A stretch of 64,000 bases of DNA from Synechococcus sp. CS-1332 (GTDB taxonomy: Bacteria > Cyanobacteriota > Cyanobacteriia > PCC-6307 > Cyanobiaceae), in NCBI RefSeq assembly GCF_025127995.1, contig NZ_JAHLYP010000052.1, positions 62,001 to 126,000 of the forward strand, in the 5' to 3' direction. Position numbers and translations under genes: made by a program. Every line of letters starts with the position of its first letter. The first letter of the stretch is position 1. Under the pieces are notes generated by a model. That model made no database searches. It saw nothing but the letters and a program-made list of their open reading frames with translations, and was not told where the DNA came from. Shown here one piece after another: positions 45,794-55,406 of this stretch.

Positions 45794-46981
45794 ATGCCGC
45801 AGGAGCAATCGACCGGCGGCGGCCAGGTGGGAACCGGGGCTCTCTATGCCCGGTTCGTCGAGCCGCTGCTGCGCCGTGACGACGGTGCCGACGCTGAACA
45901 GCTGAGTCGTCTGACGCTTCTGGCCCTGGGCCAGGCGTCCCTGCGCCGCAGCTGGCCCTTGGTGAGCGGCAGCCTGGCGGGGCTGGGGGTGGAGCTGCAG
46001 CGGCGGGATCCCCGCTTGGAGCAGACGCTGTTCGGTTGTCGCTTCGCCAACCCGGTGGGGCTGGCCGCGGGTTTCGACAAGAACGGCGTGGCTGCCGCGA
46101 TCTGGCACCTCTTCGGTTTCGGTTTCGCCGAGCTGGGCACGGTCACCTGGCAGCCCCAGCCGGGAAATCCCCGGCCGCGGCTGTTCCGGCTGGCCGAGGA
46201 GCGGGCCGCCCTCAACCGCATGGGCTTCAACAACGACGGGGCCAGGGGCGTGCGCCGGACCCTGGAACGCCAGGGCCTGCCTCCGCAGGGGCAACGCCCC
46301 GCCGTGCTTGGCATCAATCTCGGTAAATCCAAGAGCGTGTCGCTGGAGATGGCCCCCGACGATTACGCCGCCTCCCTGGAGCTGCTGGCTCCCCTCGCCG
46401 ACTACGCGGTCGTCAACGTCAGCTCACCCAACACCCCGGGGTTGCGGGACCTTCAGGAAGAGGCCCAGCTCCGGCGGCTGGTGGAGCGCCTCCGGCGCCT
46501 GCCGGCCTGTCCTCCCCTGCTGGTCAAGATCGCCCCCGATCTCGAGGACGATGCCATCGACACCATTGCCCGACTGGCCTACGAAGAGGGTCTGGCTGGA
46601 GTGATCGCTGTGAACACGTCTGTCCATCGACTTGGACTCGAAGGACGTCGCCTGGAGGCCACGGGCCAGACCCTCTCAGAGGAGGCGGGAGGATTGAGCG
46701 GCCGTCCCCTGCGCCGACGGGCGGTTGAGGTGCTGAGGCGGCTGCGGGCGACGGCAGGCCCCGCGTTGCCGCTGATTGGTGTGGGTGGCATCGACTCAGC
46801 CGAGGCTGCCTGGGAGCGCATCAGCGCAGGAGCGTCCCTGATCCAGATCTACACCGGTTGGATCTATGAAGGCCCCGCACTTGTCCCATCAATTCTGGAG
46901 GGATTGACCCATCAGCTCGATCGCCATGGATGTCGGACGCTTTCTGAAGTTGTAGGTTCGGGGATGCCTTGGCGCCCATAA
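45794..46981 (+). CDS. pyrD: Dihydroorotate dehydrogenase (quinone), class 2
   Basis: The 395-residue protein has an N-terminal hydrophobic/helical part and the FMN barrel: [61 protein letters not shown] with the catalytic Ser, LVKIAPDL, and the phosphate loop [13 protein letters not shown]. It oxidises dihydroorotate to orotate using quinone at the membrane. ATG 45794 was chosen; the frame is open further upstream inside rnhA. Confidence 0.96.
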   Translation: MPQEQSTGGGQVGTGALYARFVEPLLRRDDGADAEQLSRLTLLALGQASLRRSWPLVSGSLAGLGVELQRRDPRLEQTLFGCRFANPVGLAAGFDKNGVAAAIWHLFGFGFAELGTVTWQPQPGNPRPRLFRLAEERAALNRMGFNNDGARGVRRTLERQGLPPQGQRPAVLGINLGKSKSVSLEMAPDDYAASLELLAPLADYAVVNVSSPNTPGLRDLQEEAQLRRLVERLRRLPACPPLLVKIAPDLEDDAIDTIARLAYEEGLAGVIAVNTSVHRLGLEGRRLEATGQTLSEEAGGLSGRPLRRRAVEVLRRLRATAGPALPLIGVGGIDSAEAAWERISAGASLIQIYTGWIYEGPALVPSILEGLTHQLDRHGCRTLSEVVGSGMPWRP

Positions 46982-47014
46982 TTCGGTAGCTTTTGCGAGC
47001 ATCGGATCGGAGCC

Positions 47015-47917
47015 TTGGTTTTTTCTGGCCTGATCGGCTTGAAGGATGATCTTGAGGATCGTCTGCGACCGATCCGCGCGCAGCTCTTCCCACGTCAATT
47101 GCTGCTCGAGCTCCAGGACGACGCCTTGAAAGGCCAGGTGCTCAGGGGTTCCGGCCCGGAGCCTGTGAGCATCGATTTGCCGTTGCCCCCACTCACCTGC
47201 CTGGATGGCCAGCCCCTGGAGAAGGAGCCCCTCGGTGATCTGATCGGTGATCTGCTGGTACGAGACGGGCTGCTTGATGCGGTCGTCCTGGCTTCCCTTC
47301 CGGAGGGAGCGGTGGAGTGGCGCGTCATTGACTGGCCCTCGGCGGCCATTCCCGACGACCCCATTGAAGCGTTGCGGACGATCGACCCAACCCTCAGCTT
47401 CTCTGTTCCCCTGGCCGAGGCGACCATCGATCTGCGCCACCTTCCGGGCGCCACCCCGCGCATGTTGCTGGCCGTGGCGTCCAGGAAGCTGGTGGAGGAC
47501 TGGATTGACGTCTTCAACCTGGCTGGCGCCCAGCTCGAGCGGCTCGCCCCGCCCCAGTCCTGCCGGCTGGCGGCTGTGAACGCCTTGCTCGAGGTGGCTC
47601 CAGGCGACGAGCTCACCGTGCTGATCCACCCGTTGGCGGTGGGGGCCCGGCTGCTTTTGCTGCGTCGTGCTGAACCGGTCTTTGACTGGCCCCTTCCGGA
47701 GGACGATGACGACCTTGTGCGCGAAGTGAATCGCTGCGTGGCCTTCTACCGTCGCCAGGATTCTTCTGTGCGTCGCCTTCGGCTGTTGCTCAGCGCGCCC
47801 CTCCCCTGCCAGGACAACCTCCAGGATGCTTTGGGGGTTCGGGCCGAAATCCTCACCCCAGAGCCCTTCGGGTCCCTGGTTCTGCAAGGGCTGGCAACCC
47901 TGGAGTCGGTCCGATGA
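47015..47917 (+). CDS. PilM-like type IV pilus assembly protein
   Basis: The 300-residue cytoplasmic protein starts at TTG 47015. It shows alternating strands and helices such as LDAVVLASLPEGAVEWRVIDW, MLLAVASRKLVEDWIDVFNLAG, LTVLIHPLAVGARLLLLRR and VREVNRCVAFYRRQDSSVRRL, compatible with the actin-like PilM fold. The usual N-terminal motif is weak. The call rests mainly on its position directly before PilN-, PilO- and PilQ-like genes, with a 4-bp stop/start overlap (ATGA at 47914). In the family PilM binds the N-terminal tail of PilN. Confidence 0.75.
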   Translation: MVFSGLIGLKDDLEDRLRPIRAQLFPRQLLLELQDDALKGQVLRGSGPEPVSIDLPLPPLTCLDGQPLEKEPLGDLIGDLLVRDGLLDAVVLASLPEGAVEWRVIDWPSAAIPDDPIEALRTIDPTLSFSVPLAEATIDLRHLPGATPRMLLAVASRKLVEDWIDVFNLAGAQLERLAPPQSCRLAAVNALLEVAPGDELTVLIHPLAVGARLLLLRRAEPVFDWPLPEDDDDLVREVNRCVAFYRRQDSSVRRLRLLLSAPLPCQDNLQDALGVRAEILTPEPFGSLVLQGLATLESVR

Positions 47918-48621
47918 CAGGACCCATCCTCGATCTGCTGCGCGAAAGGCGCAAGGAAATCGGCCAAGAGAGCATGGTCTCGGCGCTGCGCGATCGGCGG
48001 CCCCTGCTGCTGCGGGGTGCCCTGATCGGGGCTGTCCTCCTGGGGGCGGCCCTGGGCAGCACGGCTCTGGTCTTCCTCCGCTACCAGTTCGTCAAGCTCC
48101 AGACCGCCCAGCTCACCCGATTCGAAACCGAGTCGACCCAGATGCAGGCCGAGATGGCGGCCAGCAGGGCAAAGCTTGACCAGCTCACCGCCACCACCCG
48201 CAAGCTGACCGAAGGCCTCACCACCCTGCGCACCTCTTCGGCCCTCCTGGCTGATCTGCAGCTGCGCACACCCGAAGGACTTCAGCTCCAGAGTGCCGAA
48301 GTCGATGGCGACAACCTGATTCTCAAGGGGAAGGCCCTGGATCCACTGGCCTTTGCGCGCATCAATGCCTTGCAGCTGGAGCTGGCCCGCTCTCCGCTGC
48401 TGCAGGCCAAGGGGGTGACGGTCGTCAAGTTGGAGCGGGTTCCCAGCACGGCCGTTGCCGGGCAGGCCGGAGCGGTGGGCCCCGCCGCCGTCAGCTTTGA
48501 ACTGTCGGGACCCTTTGCCACCCTTGCCCCTGCCCGCCAGTTGGTTGTCATGCAGCAGCTGGGATCGGAGGGCATGGTGCGCCGGCTTCAACTACTGCAG
48601 GCGGAGGGCCTCATCCCATGA
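47914..48621 (+). CDS. PilN-like inner-membrane pilus assembly protein
   Basis: The 235-residue protein has a short cytoplasmic N-terminus (DLLRERRKEIG), one membrane helix (~33-56; GALIGAVLLGAALGSTALVF), a coiled-coil region (~60-110) and a periplasmic ferredoxin-like domain with RINALQLELARSPLLQ. This is the PilN layout. It overlaps the PilM- and PilO-like genes by 4 bp each (ATGA), showing a tight operon. Confidence 0.83.
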   Translation: MTGPILDLLRERRKEIGQESMVSALRDRRPLLLRGALIGAVLLGAALGSTALVFLRYQFVKLQTAQLTRFETESTQMQAEMAASRAKLDQLTATTRKLTEGLTTLRTSSALLADLQLRTPEGLQLQSAEVDGDNLILKGKALDPLAFARINALQLELARSPLLQAKGVTVVKLERVPSTAVAGQAGAVGPAAVSFELSGPFATLAPARQLVVMQQLGSEGMVRRLQLLQAEGLIP

Positions 48622-49430
48622 CAAATCTCCAACAAGGGTCCTCCAGGCTCCCCGTTTCTACCCTGCGCCTGATCTGGCTGATCCTGCCGGCGGCTGTGCT
48701 GGGTGGGTTGGGTCTCCTGGTCGTCCTGGCCGGCCTGTTGCCCCTGTGGGCGACCCTTCAACGGGACAGCCAGCGTCTTCAGGAGCTGGAACAACTGCGT
48801 GACCAGGTGACGTTGATGCGGGGCCAGCTGGTGACCACCCAGGAAAACACCGAGGCGGCCATGGCCAGCAAGGCCAAGATCGAGAGGCTGATCACGGGCA
48901 ACGGCGACCTCTCCACCTTTCTGGCCATGCTCGACCGCGAGGCCGAGGCTTCGGCCGTCCAGCTGACGCTTTACGAGCCCACCCAGGCCGTCGCTGCCCC
49001 AGGAACGCCGCCTGGCGCTGCTGCTCCACCCGCCGCCGCACCGCCACCGGGTACCCCTGCCGCTCCAGGAGCCCCACAGGCCGATCCCCTGGCTTTACAG
49101 GGTCTCACCCAGCGAACGTTGTTGGTGTCGGCCCGGGGCTCGTTCCCTTCCCTCCTGTCCTTTCTGCGTCGCCTGGAAGCGCTCAACGTGCTGGTTGTCC
49201 AGAGCGACCTCAACCTCACGCTCCCCGATGCCGGAGCCTCGGCCGCCAGGCCCCTCAAGCCCAGCAATGAGGTCGTGATGAAGCTCACGCTGGGCCTGTA
49301 CAGCCGCTCCCCGGCACCAGCGGTTCCCCCTGCCACGGCAGCGCCGGCTGCAGCTGCAGCAGCCCCGGCTCCGGCGGCTCCGGCACCGGCAGCAGCCCCC
49401 GCTCCAGCATCCCCCGCAACTCCCAACTGA
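48618..49430 (+). CDS. PilO-like inner-membrane pilus assembly protein
   Basis: The 270-residue protein has one membrane helix (~15-40; LIWLILPAAVLGGLGLLVVLAGLL), a coiled coil (~45-85) and a periplasmic domain (~90-220; SFPSLLSFLRRLEALNVLVV). Alanine/proline-rich low-complexity segments interrupt it (~118-140) and fill its last ~40 residues. PilO pairs with PilN to link the inner-membrane platform to the secretin. Two bases separate it from the PilQ-like gene. Confidence 0.83.
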   Translation: MTNLQQGSSRLPVSTLRLIWLILPAAVLGGLGLLVVLAGLLPLWATLQRDSQRLQELEQLRDQVTLMRGQLVTTQENTEAAMASKAKIERLITGNGDLSTFLAMLDREAEASAVQLTLYEPTQAVAAPGTPPGAAAPPAAAPPPGTPAAPGAPQADPLALQGLTQRTLLVSARGSFPSLLSFLRRLEALNVLVVQSDLNLTLPDAGASAARPLKPSNEVVMKLTLGLYSRSPAPAVPPATAAPAAAAAAPAPAAPAPAAAPAPASPATPN

Positions 49431-49432
49431 CC

Positions 49433-51778
49433 ATGCCGACGCAACCGAATCCGGCAAGTGGCCGTTTTGCACAATCGCCGATACCATTCGTCCGATTCGG
49501 AGATCAGCGGAACGTGGCAAAACGTCAGTGGCGGCACGTTCTTTCTGCATCGCTTGGTGTTGTGGTCCTGCAGCAGGCCACTGGCCTCGCTGCCGTTGCC
49601 GCTGTTGCCGTTCCATCCGCCGCTGGGGAGTCACCCAGAGCCCGGCTCTCCGACATCGCCCAGGTCAGCGGCGCCCTTGACATCAAGCTGCGGCGCTTGC
49701 CGGATTCCGTTGAGCTGACGATTGAAGGGACGGGCCCTTCCCCCGTTCTCCAGCAGACCACCCAGGGAGCCGTCTGGGTGGGCCGGCTGCAGACGGCCGT
49801 CCCCATGGCCCTGCGTCGTGGCCCGGTGCAGCTCTCCCTCCCTGAGGCTGGGCTCCAGAGCATCAGCTTTGAGGGTTCGGGCAGCGTCTTCGAACTGAGA
49901 GTTTCCCCCACCCAGGGCTTCCCGGTCGGCCGACCTGTGGTCAGCGCCGATGGCCGCAGCCTGATCCTCACCTTCAACGCCCCGGCGCTGAGCACCCTTC
50001 AGACCCTGACGCCCAACGTCAACACCCCTGGAAGGGTTCCCCAGCCAGGCTTCATTCCCCCCCTCCAGCCGCGCGCCGTTGCCCCGCCACTGGGCGACAT
50101 GGCCGTTGGGACCATGACCATCAGCAATCCCAGCTATGTGAGCGTCAGCGGCCCGCCGGTCACCATGACCCTGCGCAACGCCCCGGCCAAGGATGTGCTG
50201 ATGGCCCTCAGCCAGCTGGGCGGGTATGGATTCGTCTATGTCGATGAAGCCAGCACCCCCGGCACGACCACCCCGGCAGCCGCGACGTCTGCCGCCATGC
50301 GGCCCATCTCGATCTCCTTTCGCCGCGAGAGCTACGGCCGGGCGATCAACTCGGCCCTCCTGGCGGCCGGACTGCAGGGCAAGCGCGACGGCAACACGAT
50401 CTTCGCCGGCCCCAACGTGCTGGCCAAGAGCTTCGGCGCCCAGCTGTCCAAGGTGTACCGGCTGAACCAGGTGCCCGCCAACTCCGCGGCCGACTACCTG
50501 GCCAACCTGGGGGCCCAGGTCACCAAGACCAACACGATCACAACGGCGGTCTCCGAGGGCGTCGCTGCCACCGCCGCTCCAGCCGGCAGCCCGACGGCCT
50601 CCACCACCTCCTCCAGCACCACCACCACGGTGGAATCCTTCGGGGCCTTGAATGGCCCACTCATCGGCCTGCGGGCCACCACCGACACCCGGCTCGGCAC
50701 CATCACTCTGGTGGGCGCGCCAAGGCTGGTGGCCATCGCCGAGCAGTATCTCAAGCAACTTGATCTACGCCAGCGGCAGGTGGCACTCTCGGTGAAGATT
50801 CTGGATGTGAACCTCGAGAATGACTTTGAGGTTGCCAATAGTTTCGCCTTCCGCTGGGGCAATAATTTTATCGTCAACGACAATGGTTCACTAGCAGCAA
50901 ACTTTGGATCTCTTCTTGGTGGTAGTTCGCCCAGAGCACCTGGCCAGCAACAGATACCTGCGGTGATTCCATTTCAAGGTTTTAATGGCGACCCCAACCC
51001 CGGGAATAACTATCCCATCAATAACTTCTTCGACTTTGTACAGGCTCAAATTCTTTCTCGCAATAGCAAGCTCATTGCCAGCCCGACACTTATTTTGCAG
51101 GAGAATCCCTCGGTTCTTCGAGAGGCCGGTACAGGAGGATCCAGCTCCGCCAGTGGCGACACGGGGGCTACTGGTGGCCTAGATCAATACACGATTGATT
51201 CTCCGATTGGTCGGAGAAGGGCCAATGAAGCAGTCGTTCGTGTTGGTACCAATGTGATTACGGAATTTGAGACAAGTTCATCTGCAGGTGCCGGGACGAC
51301 GAGCAATGTCATCACTTGCACGCCAACCTTGTCCACGGCCGGTTTGGTGCTCGGAGCTCGAATCGAAAAGATTGACGACAATGGATTTGTTACATTTACT
51401 CTGTCCCCAAGCATTTCTGCCGTCACCGCTACCCTGCCTGTAACGGGCTGCGGCGATATTCAGATTTTAAGTATTCGACGCTTGGATACAGGCTCTCTGC
51501 GGGTTAGGGACGGGCAAACCCTGATCCTCACCGGGGTGATTTCCGATTTCGACCGGGCTATAGTCACCAAATGGCCGATTCTCGGGGACATCCCGATCAT
51601 TGGGCAGTTCTTCCGCGCTTCCAGCAACAACCGGGAGAAGAGGGAACTGGTGATCATGGTGACGCCGCGCATCATCAACGACACCGAAGGCGGCACTTAC
51701 GGCTACGGCTATCAGCCCTCGACACCGTCCTCCCGTGCCTTCATGGGCGGCGAACCCCAGCCTTCAATGACCCCCTGA
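49433..51778 (+). CDS. pilQ: PilQ-type secretin of the type IV pilus
   Basis: The 781-residue protein has a late hydrophobic signal segment (~35-65), an AMIN-like region (~72-180), an STN/N0 domain (~230-330), an N1-type domain, and a C-terminal secretin domain (~440-765). The secretin signature is clear: LILTGVISDFDRAIVTKWPI, LGDIPIIGQFFRASSNN, ELVIMVTPRIIND. It forms the outer-membrane pore for pili, which in cyanobacteria serve motility and DNA uptake. From ~50815 to ~51490 the DNA is clearly AT-richer, with codons such as AAT, TTT, ATT and TTA that its flanks rarely use. Confidence 0.93.
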   Translation: MPTQPNPASGRFAQSPIPFVRFGDQRNVAKRQWRHVLSASLGVVVLQQATGLAAVAAVAVPSAAGESPRARLSDIAQVSGALDIKLRRLPDSVELTIEGTGPSPVLQQTTQGAVWVGRLQTAVPMALRRGPVQLSLPEAGLQSISFEGSGSVFELRVSPTQGFPVGRPVVSADGRSLILTFNAPALSTLQTLTPNVNTPGRVPQPGFIPPLQPRAVAPPLGDMAVGTMTISNPSYVSVSGPPVTMTLRNAPAKDVLMALSQLGGYGFVYVDEASTPGTTTPAAATSAAMRPISISFRRESYGRAINSALLAAGLQGKRDGNTIFAGPNVLAKSFGAQLSKVYRLNQVPANSAADYLANLGAQVTKTNTITTAVSEGVAATAAPAGSPTASTTSSSTTTTVESFGALNGPLIGLRATTDTRLGTITLVGAPRLVAIAEQYLKQLDLRQRQVALSVKILDVNLENDFEVANSFAFRWGNNFIVNDNGSLAANFGSLLGGSSPRAPGQQQIPAVIPFQGFNGDPNPGNNYPINNFFDFVQAQILSRNSKLIASPTLILQENPSVLREAGTGGSSSASGDTGATGGLDQYTIDSPIGRRRANEAVVRVGTNVITEFETSSSAGAGTTSNVITCTPTLSTAGLVLGARIEKIDDNGFVTFTLSPSISAVTATLPVTGCGDIQILSIRRLDTGSLRVRDGQTLILTGVISDFDRAIVTKWPILGDIPIIGQFFRASSNNREKRELVIMVTPRIINDTEGGTYGYGYQPSTPSSRAFMGGEPQPSMTP

Positions 51779-51794
51779 TCAAGGTAACGCCTGA

Positions 51795-52643
51795 TCAGAA
51801 CGCCAGGGGCAGCAGGAACTTCATGGCCAGGGGGGCCAGGGCCGAGGCGAATCCGGCAGCGCCGGAGAGCATCTGGCCGCCCATGCCGCTGCCCTGGTTG
51901 GCTTTTTTGCCGGGTTTGAGCAGGGCAGTGGCGACCTCGGTGAGTTGTTTGGCCTGGGCCTCCTCGCCGGCCTGGCCATAGAGGACGGCGGCGTAGCTCA
52001 GGTCCTGGGCGGCCAGCTCCGTTTTGCCCTGTTCGGTGCGGCTCAGCCCCCGGGCCACCCAGCTGATCGCTGCCTCCGGCTGCAGGCGGATCGCCTCGGA
52101 AAACAGCTGCTCGGCCTGGGGATGGCGGCCCTCCAGGGCCGCGGTGACGCCGGCGTTGTGCAGCTCGGGATAGCTCAGCACCGCAGGGCCGACACCCCGG
52201 GCGTCTTGCCAGTGGCTGCGGGCGAGGCCGCCGGGATCAAGCAGGGCGCCGCTCAGATCGCTCTGGCGCAGGTCGGTTCCCTCCAGGTTGGCTCCGCGCA
52301 GATCGGCGCCCCGCAGGGAGGCTCCCTGGAGGCTGGTGAAGCGGAGGTCGGCGCCCTCCAGGCGCGCCCCATCCAGCTTGGCCTGGCCCAGATTGGCGCG
52401 TTGGAGCTTGGCACCCCGCAAATCCGCATCCCGCAGGTCGGCATGGACCAGGTCGGCGTCCTGCAGCTTGCAGCGGGGACAGTTGCGCTGATTCAGCAGC
52501 CGGATCACATCGCCGTCGTTGCTCGCCCTCACAGGACCTGGCAGCAGCAGGGCCAGAAACGCTGAGCCGGCGAGCAGCAGGCCCCAGAGGTGGGTCGGGC
52601 CAGCTCCTGAAAAGCTCCGGGCGGACCCGTGCACGCTGGTCAT
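51795..52643 (-). CDS. Secreted pentapeptide-repeat protein with TPR-like C-terminus
   Basis: The 282-residue protein has a signal peptide (LLLAGSAFLALLLPGPVRA), then CPRC and about 16 pentapeptide repeats of the A(D/N)LxX type (~60-140; ADLVHADLRDADLRGAKL). These form a right-handed beta-helix. A TPR-like helical part follows (~155-235; LEGRHPQAEQLFSEAIRLQP), then a hydrophobic C-terminus. The start at 52643 is set by the signal peptide; the frame upstream runs inside the transglutaminase gene, which ends 10 bp before. The role is unknown, probably scaffolding in the periplasm or thylakoid lumen. Confidence 0.87.
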   Translation of the reverse strand: MTSVHGSARSFSGAGPTHLWGLLLAGSAFLALLLPGPVRASNDGDVIRLLNQRNCPRCKLQDADLVHADLRDADLRGAKLQRANLGQAKLDGARLEGADLRFTSLQGASLRGADLRGANLEGTDLRQSDLSGALLDPGGLARSHWQDARGVGPAVLSYPELHNAGVTAALEGRHPQAEQLFSEAIRLQPEAAISWVARGLSRTEQGKTELAAQDLSYAAVLYGQAGEEAQAKQLTEVATALLKPGKKANQGSGMGGQMLSGAAGFASALAPLAMKFLLPLAF

Positions 52644-52653
52644 GGTCGCCGGT

Positions 52654-54498
52654 TCAGGGGTGCTCCCGTTGTACCGCTTCCTTTGACCGGTTGCCGGTTC
52701 GCAGGGAACGGCGCAGGACCCGTCCCAGCCGGCGGGCCTGGCGCCGGCCCATACGGCTGGGGGTGCTGGCGAAGCGTTGCCGCTGGTAGTGCCCGACGAA
52801 GTCGTCGAGGGGGCCGGCCAGGCCTGGCCACCGTTGGGCAAGCCGCTGGGCGAAGACGGGGAGGGTTTCCCCTGCCTGCGGCGCCATGCCTTGCCTGGCG
52901 AAGGCACGCAGGGTGCGCTCCAGCTCCAGGCGCAGGGGATCGCCGCTGCGGCGGCGGCCCAGCCAGCCCAGGCCCCCCAGGCTGGCGGCCAGGCTGAGGG
53001 CCACCGCCAGCAACACCACCAGCCCAAGCAGGTGGCGATGGTCGCCCAGCAGCCGACGCACCAGGGCCTGCTGCTGTTCACTGTCGTACCCCAGCCACCA
53101 GCGGGCCCAGGCGATGTCGAGACCCCACCACTGCTGCTGCAGCCAGTCCCAGGGGGGAATGCCGGCGCGATCGGCGCCGGCGGCCAGGGTGCGTGCCAGG
53201 GAGTCACCATCGGCCCAGGCGGTGGGATCGACCCGCTGCCAGCCTTCCCCCTCCAGCCACACTTCGCTCCAGGCGTGGGCATCGGCCTGGCGCAGGTCCA
53301 CGTAGCCGCTGCCGCCCACCGGCTGCACCCACTGCCCCCCCCGATAGCCGCTCACCACCCGCGCCGGCACCCCTGCCGCCCGCATCAGGGTGGTGAAGGC
53401 GCTGGCGTAGTGGCCGCAGAAGCCGAGCCGGGTTTCGAAGAGGAAATGGTCGAGGGGGGCCTGGCGGGGAAGGGCCCCGGGCTCGAGCGTGTAGCGGAAG
53501 GGCTGGCCGCGAAACCAGCTGCCGGCGGCATCGAGCCGCTCCCGGTTGCTGCCCAGGCGCCCCCAGGTGGTGGCCAGGGCCTCCAGCCTCGGGTTCTCGC
53601 CCCGGGGCAGGACCAGATCGATGGGCCTGGGCGGTTCGGTGCGCCAGTCGCCTTGATCCGCCGCCTGGGTCAGGGCATAGACGCGCCGTTGGCTACCCGG
53701 CGCCCGGTTCTGGAGTTCGCCGCTGCGCTGCAGGGTCAGGTCGGCGGAGAGGGGCCGGCCGGCCCCGCTCCAGGGGACCGCCGACAGGCCGCTGGGTTCG
53801 ATCAGCCAGAGCTGGATCCCTTCGCCGGGGGTGGCGGGCGGCGGTGGCGGCGGAGTGGGCTGGCCCGCCGGAGGCCTGGGGAGTCGCGGGGCGGCGCTGC
53901 GCCAGCGGCGGCCATCGAAGCGCTCGTGCACCAGCACCCGCCAGTAGCGCTGCTCCAGGGCAGGTGGGGCGCCGCCGAGGGGGAAGGCGACCCGGGCCGC
54001 AGCCTCCCGGCTGACAGCAAGCCTGGCGATGGAGCCTGGCTCCATGCTGTCGCTGAGGCCGGTCATCGCCCCCATGCCCTGGCCCGCGCCGAAGTTGCTG
54101 AAGGGCATCAGCCGGGGCAGCAGCAGGAACAGCACCAGGGCGATCGGTAGGGCCGCCACCAGCACCTGCAGGCTGCGGCGCAGCAGGGCTTTCCAGTCGG
54201 GCCCTGCCCCAAGTTCCAGGGCCAGCAAGCCGGCCAGGGCCATCAGGATGGCCAGGCCCTGCAGCAGGCTCGGGCCCAGTTCGGGTCGCAGGGCCGCCAG
54301 CAGGCCGGCCCCGACCAGCTGCAACAGGGCCACCACCCGCCGTTCCTCGAGGCTGCGGGCTTCGCGCAGCTTGAGGGCCGTCAGCACCGCCAGGCCGAAG
54401 GCCAGCAGACTCAGGGACAGGGTCGGCGACAGCCCCAGCAACCCAACGGCCAGCAGGCCCATGGTCAGCCATTGCAGGGGGGCAGCCGCGCGGCTCAT
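52654..54498 (-). CDS. TgpA-like transglutaminase-domain membrane protein (DUF3488)
   Basis: The 614-residue protein has about six N-terminal membrane helices (~8-165), an extracytoplasmic transglutaminase-like domain (~330-450), a further helix (~500-522) and a cytoplasmic DUF4129-like tail. The cysteine is in LGFCGHYASAFTTLMRAAGV, the His in ADAHAWSEVWLEGEG and the Asp in RVDPTAW, an intact triad. The start at 54498 overlaps the upstream stop (ATGA). It forms an operon with DUF58 and MoxR genes, a common bacterial trio linked to envelope proteolysis or protein maturation. Confidence 0.93.
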   Translation of the reverse strand: MSRAAAPLQWLTMGLLAVGLLGLSPTLSLSLLAFGLAVLTALKLREARSLEERRVVALLQLVGAGLLAALRPELGPSLLQGLAILMALAGLLALELGAGPDWKALLRRSLQVLVAALPIALVLFLLLPRLMPFSNFGAGQGMGAMTGLSDSMEPGSIARLAVSREAAARVAFPLGGAPPALEQRYWRVLVHERFDGRRWRSAAPRLPRPPAGQPTPPPPPPATPGEGIQLWLIEPSGLSAVPWSGAGRPLSADLTLQRSGELQNRAPGSQRRVYALTQAADQGDWRTEPPRPIDLVLPRGENPRLEALATTWGRLGSNRERLDAAGSWFRGQPFRYTLEPGALPRQAPLDHFLFETRLGFCGHYASAFTTLMRAAGVPARVVSGYRGGQWVQPVGGSGYVDLRQADAHAWSEVWLEGEGWQRVDPTAWADGDSLARTLAAGADRAGIPPWDWLQQQWWGLDIAWARWWLGYDSEQQQALVRRLLGDHRHLLGLVVLLAVALSLAASLGGLGWLGRRRSGDPLRLELERTLRAFARQGMAPQAGETLPVFAQRLAQRWPGLAGPLDDFVGHYQRQRFASTPSRMGRRQARRLGRVLRRSLRTGNRSKEAVQREHP

Positions 54499-55406
54499 CG
54501 GCAACAGGCCAGGGCCGCCAGGCACTGGTCGCGGTGCACCACACCCCGTCCGGCCTCGACGCTGTGGCTCGGCAGCACCAGGCCGTAGCTGAGGCCATGG
54601 CCGTGGTAGCTCCAGATGCGCTCACTGAGGTGTTCAAGGGCCACCTCCAAGGGCAGGCCAGGTTCCGGGGCCAGCAGGGGTGCCGTTTCGGGTTGGTCGA
54701 GGAACCGCTTGGCGTACTCTCCCCGCCCCTGGGCCAGCAGCTTCCAGGCCAGCCGGCTCGGACTGTCCTGGGGGCGATGGGGGGCCAGGTCACGCCAGTC
54801 CTCGCTGCCCTCCTGGGGGCTGGCGACGGCTGGCTCACCCGCCAGCGGTGGGTTGGCGCCTGCCAGCAGCCGCACCGGTCCGGCCCGTCGGGCCGGATAA
54901 ATCAGCTGGGCGGCGCCTGGGTACCAGCGGGACCAGCAGCAGAACAGCCCCAGGGGTGCCGTGGTCTGTACCCGCAGCAGGCCGGGTTTGTGCCAGCCCC
55001 GTCCGGGTGGCCTCCAGGCCACTCCGAACTCGTGCTCCCCTGCCGGTAGCGACAGCGGCGGGCCCGCGGCCTCCCCCCCCAGCCGCAGCCGCACCCCTTC
55101 GCTGCGACCGGGGCAGTGCATCTGGATCGGGTAGGCGACGGGATCCCCGGCGAAGCCAGGTGCCGGTGCACCGCAGCCCAGCTCCACACCCTGCAGGTTG
55201 AAGTGGGTGAGATGCAGGGTGAGCAGGAACAGGCTGAGCATCAGGAAGCTCAGCAGCAGCGTTCCGTTGCTCTGCATCTGGACGCCGATCACCTGCATCA
55301 GCACGGTGCCCGCCAGCCAGAGCCAGCCGAAGCGCGTCGGCAGGATGTAGAGGTTGCGCATCCGCAGGCGCACCCGATCACCCTGCTGGGGCCTACCGAA
55401 GTCCAT
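54495..55406 (-). CDS. DUF58 domain membrane protein
   Basis: The 303-residue protein has two N-terminal membrane helices (~25-42, ~46-66; LLLSFLMLSLFLLTLHLTHF), a beta-rich middle (~75-180) and the DUF58 region (EGSEDWRDLAPHRPQDSPSR, ~200-220). It ends soon after the start of the vWA-like part, so it is shorter than many DUF58 proteins. It lies between MoxR (14-bp overlap) and the transglutaminase gene (4-bp overlap). Confidence 0.88.
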   Translation of the reverse strand: MDFGRPQQGDRVRLRMRNLYILPTRFGWLWLAGTVLMQVIGVQMQSNGTLLLSFLMLSLFLLTLHLTHFNLQGVELGCGAPAPGFAGDPVAYPIQMHCPGRSEGVRLRLGGEAAGPPLSLPAGEHEFGVAWRPPGRGWHKPGLLRVQTTAPLGLFCCWSRWYPGAAQLIYPARRAGPVRLLAGANPPLAGEPAVASPQEGSEDWRDLAPHRPQDSPSRLAWKLLAQGRGEYAKRFLDQPETAPLLAPEPGLPLEVALEHLSERIWSYHGHGLSYGLVLPSHSVEAGRGVVHRDQCLAALACCR

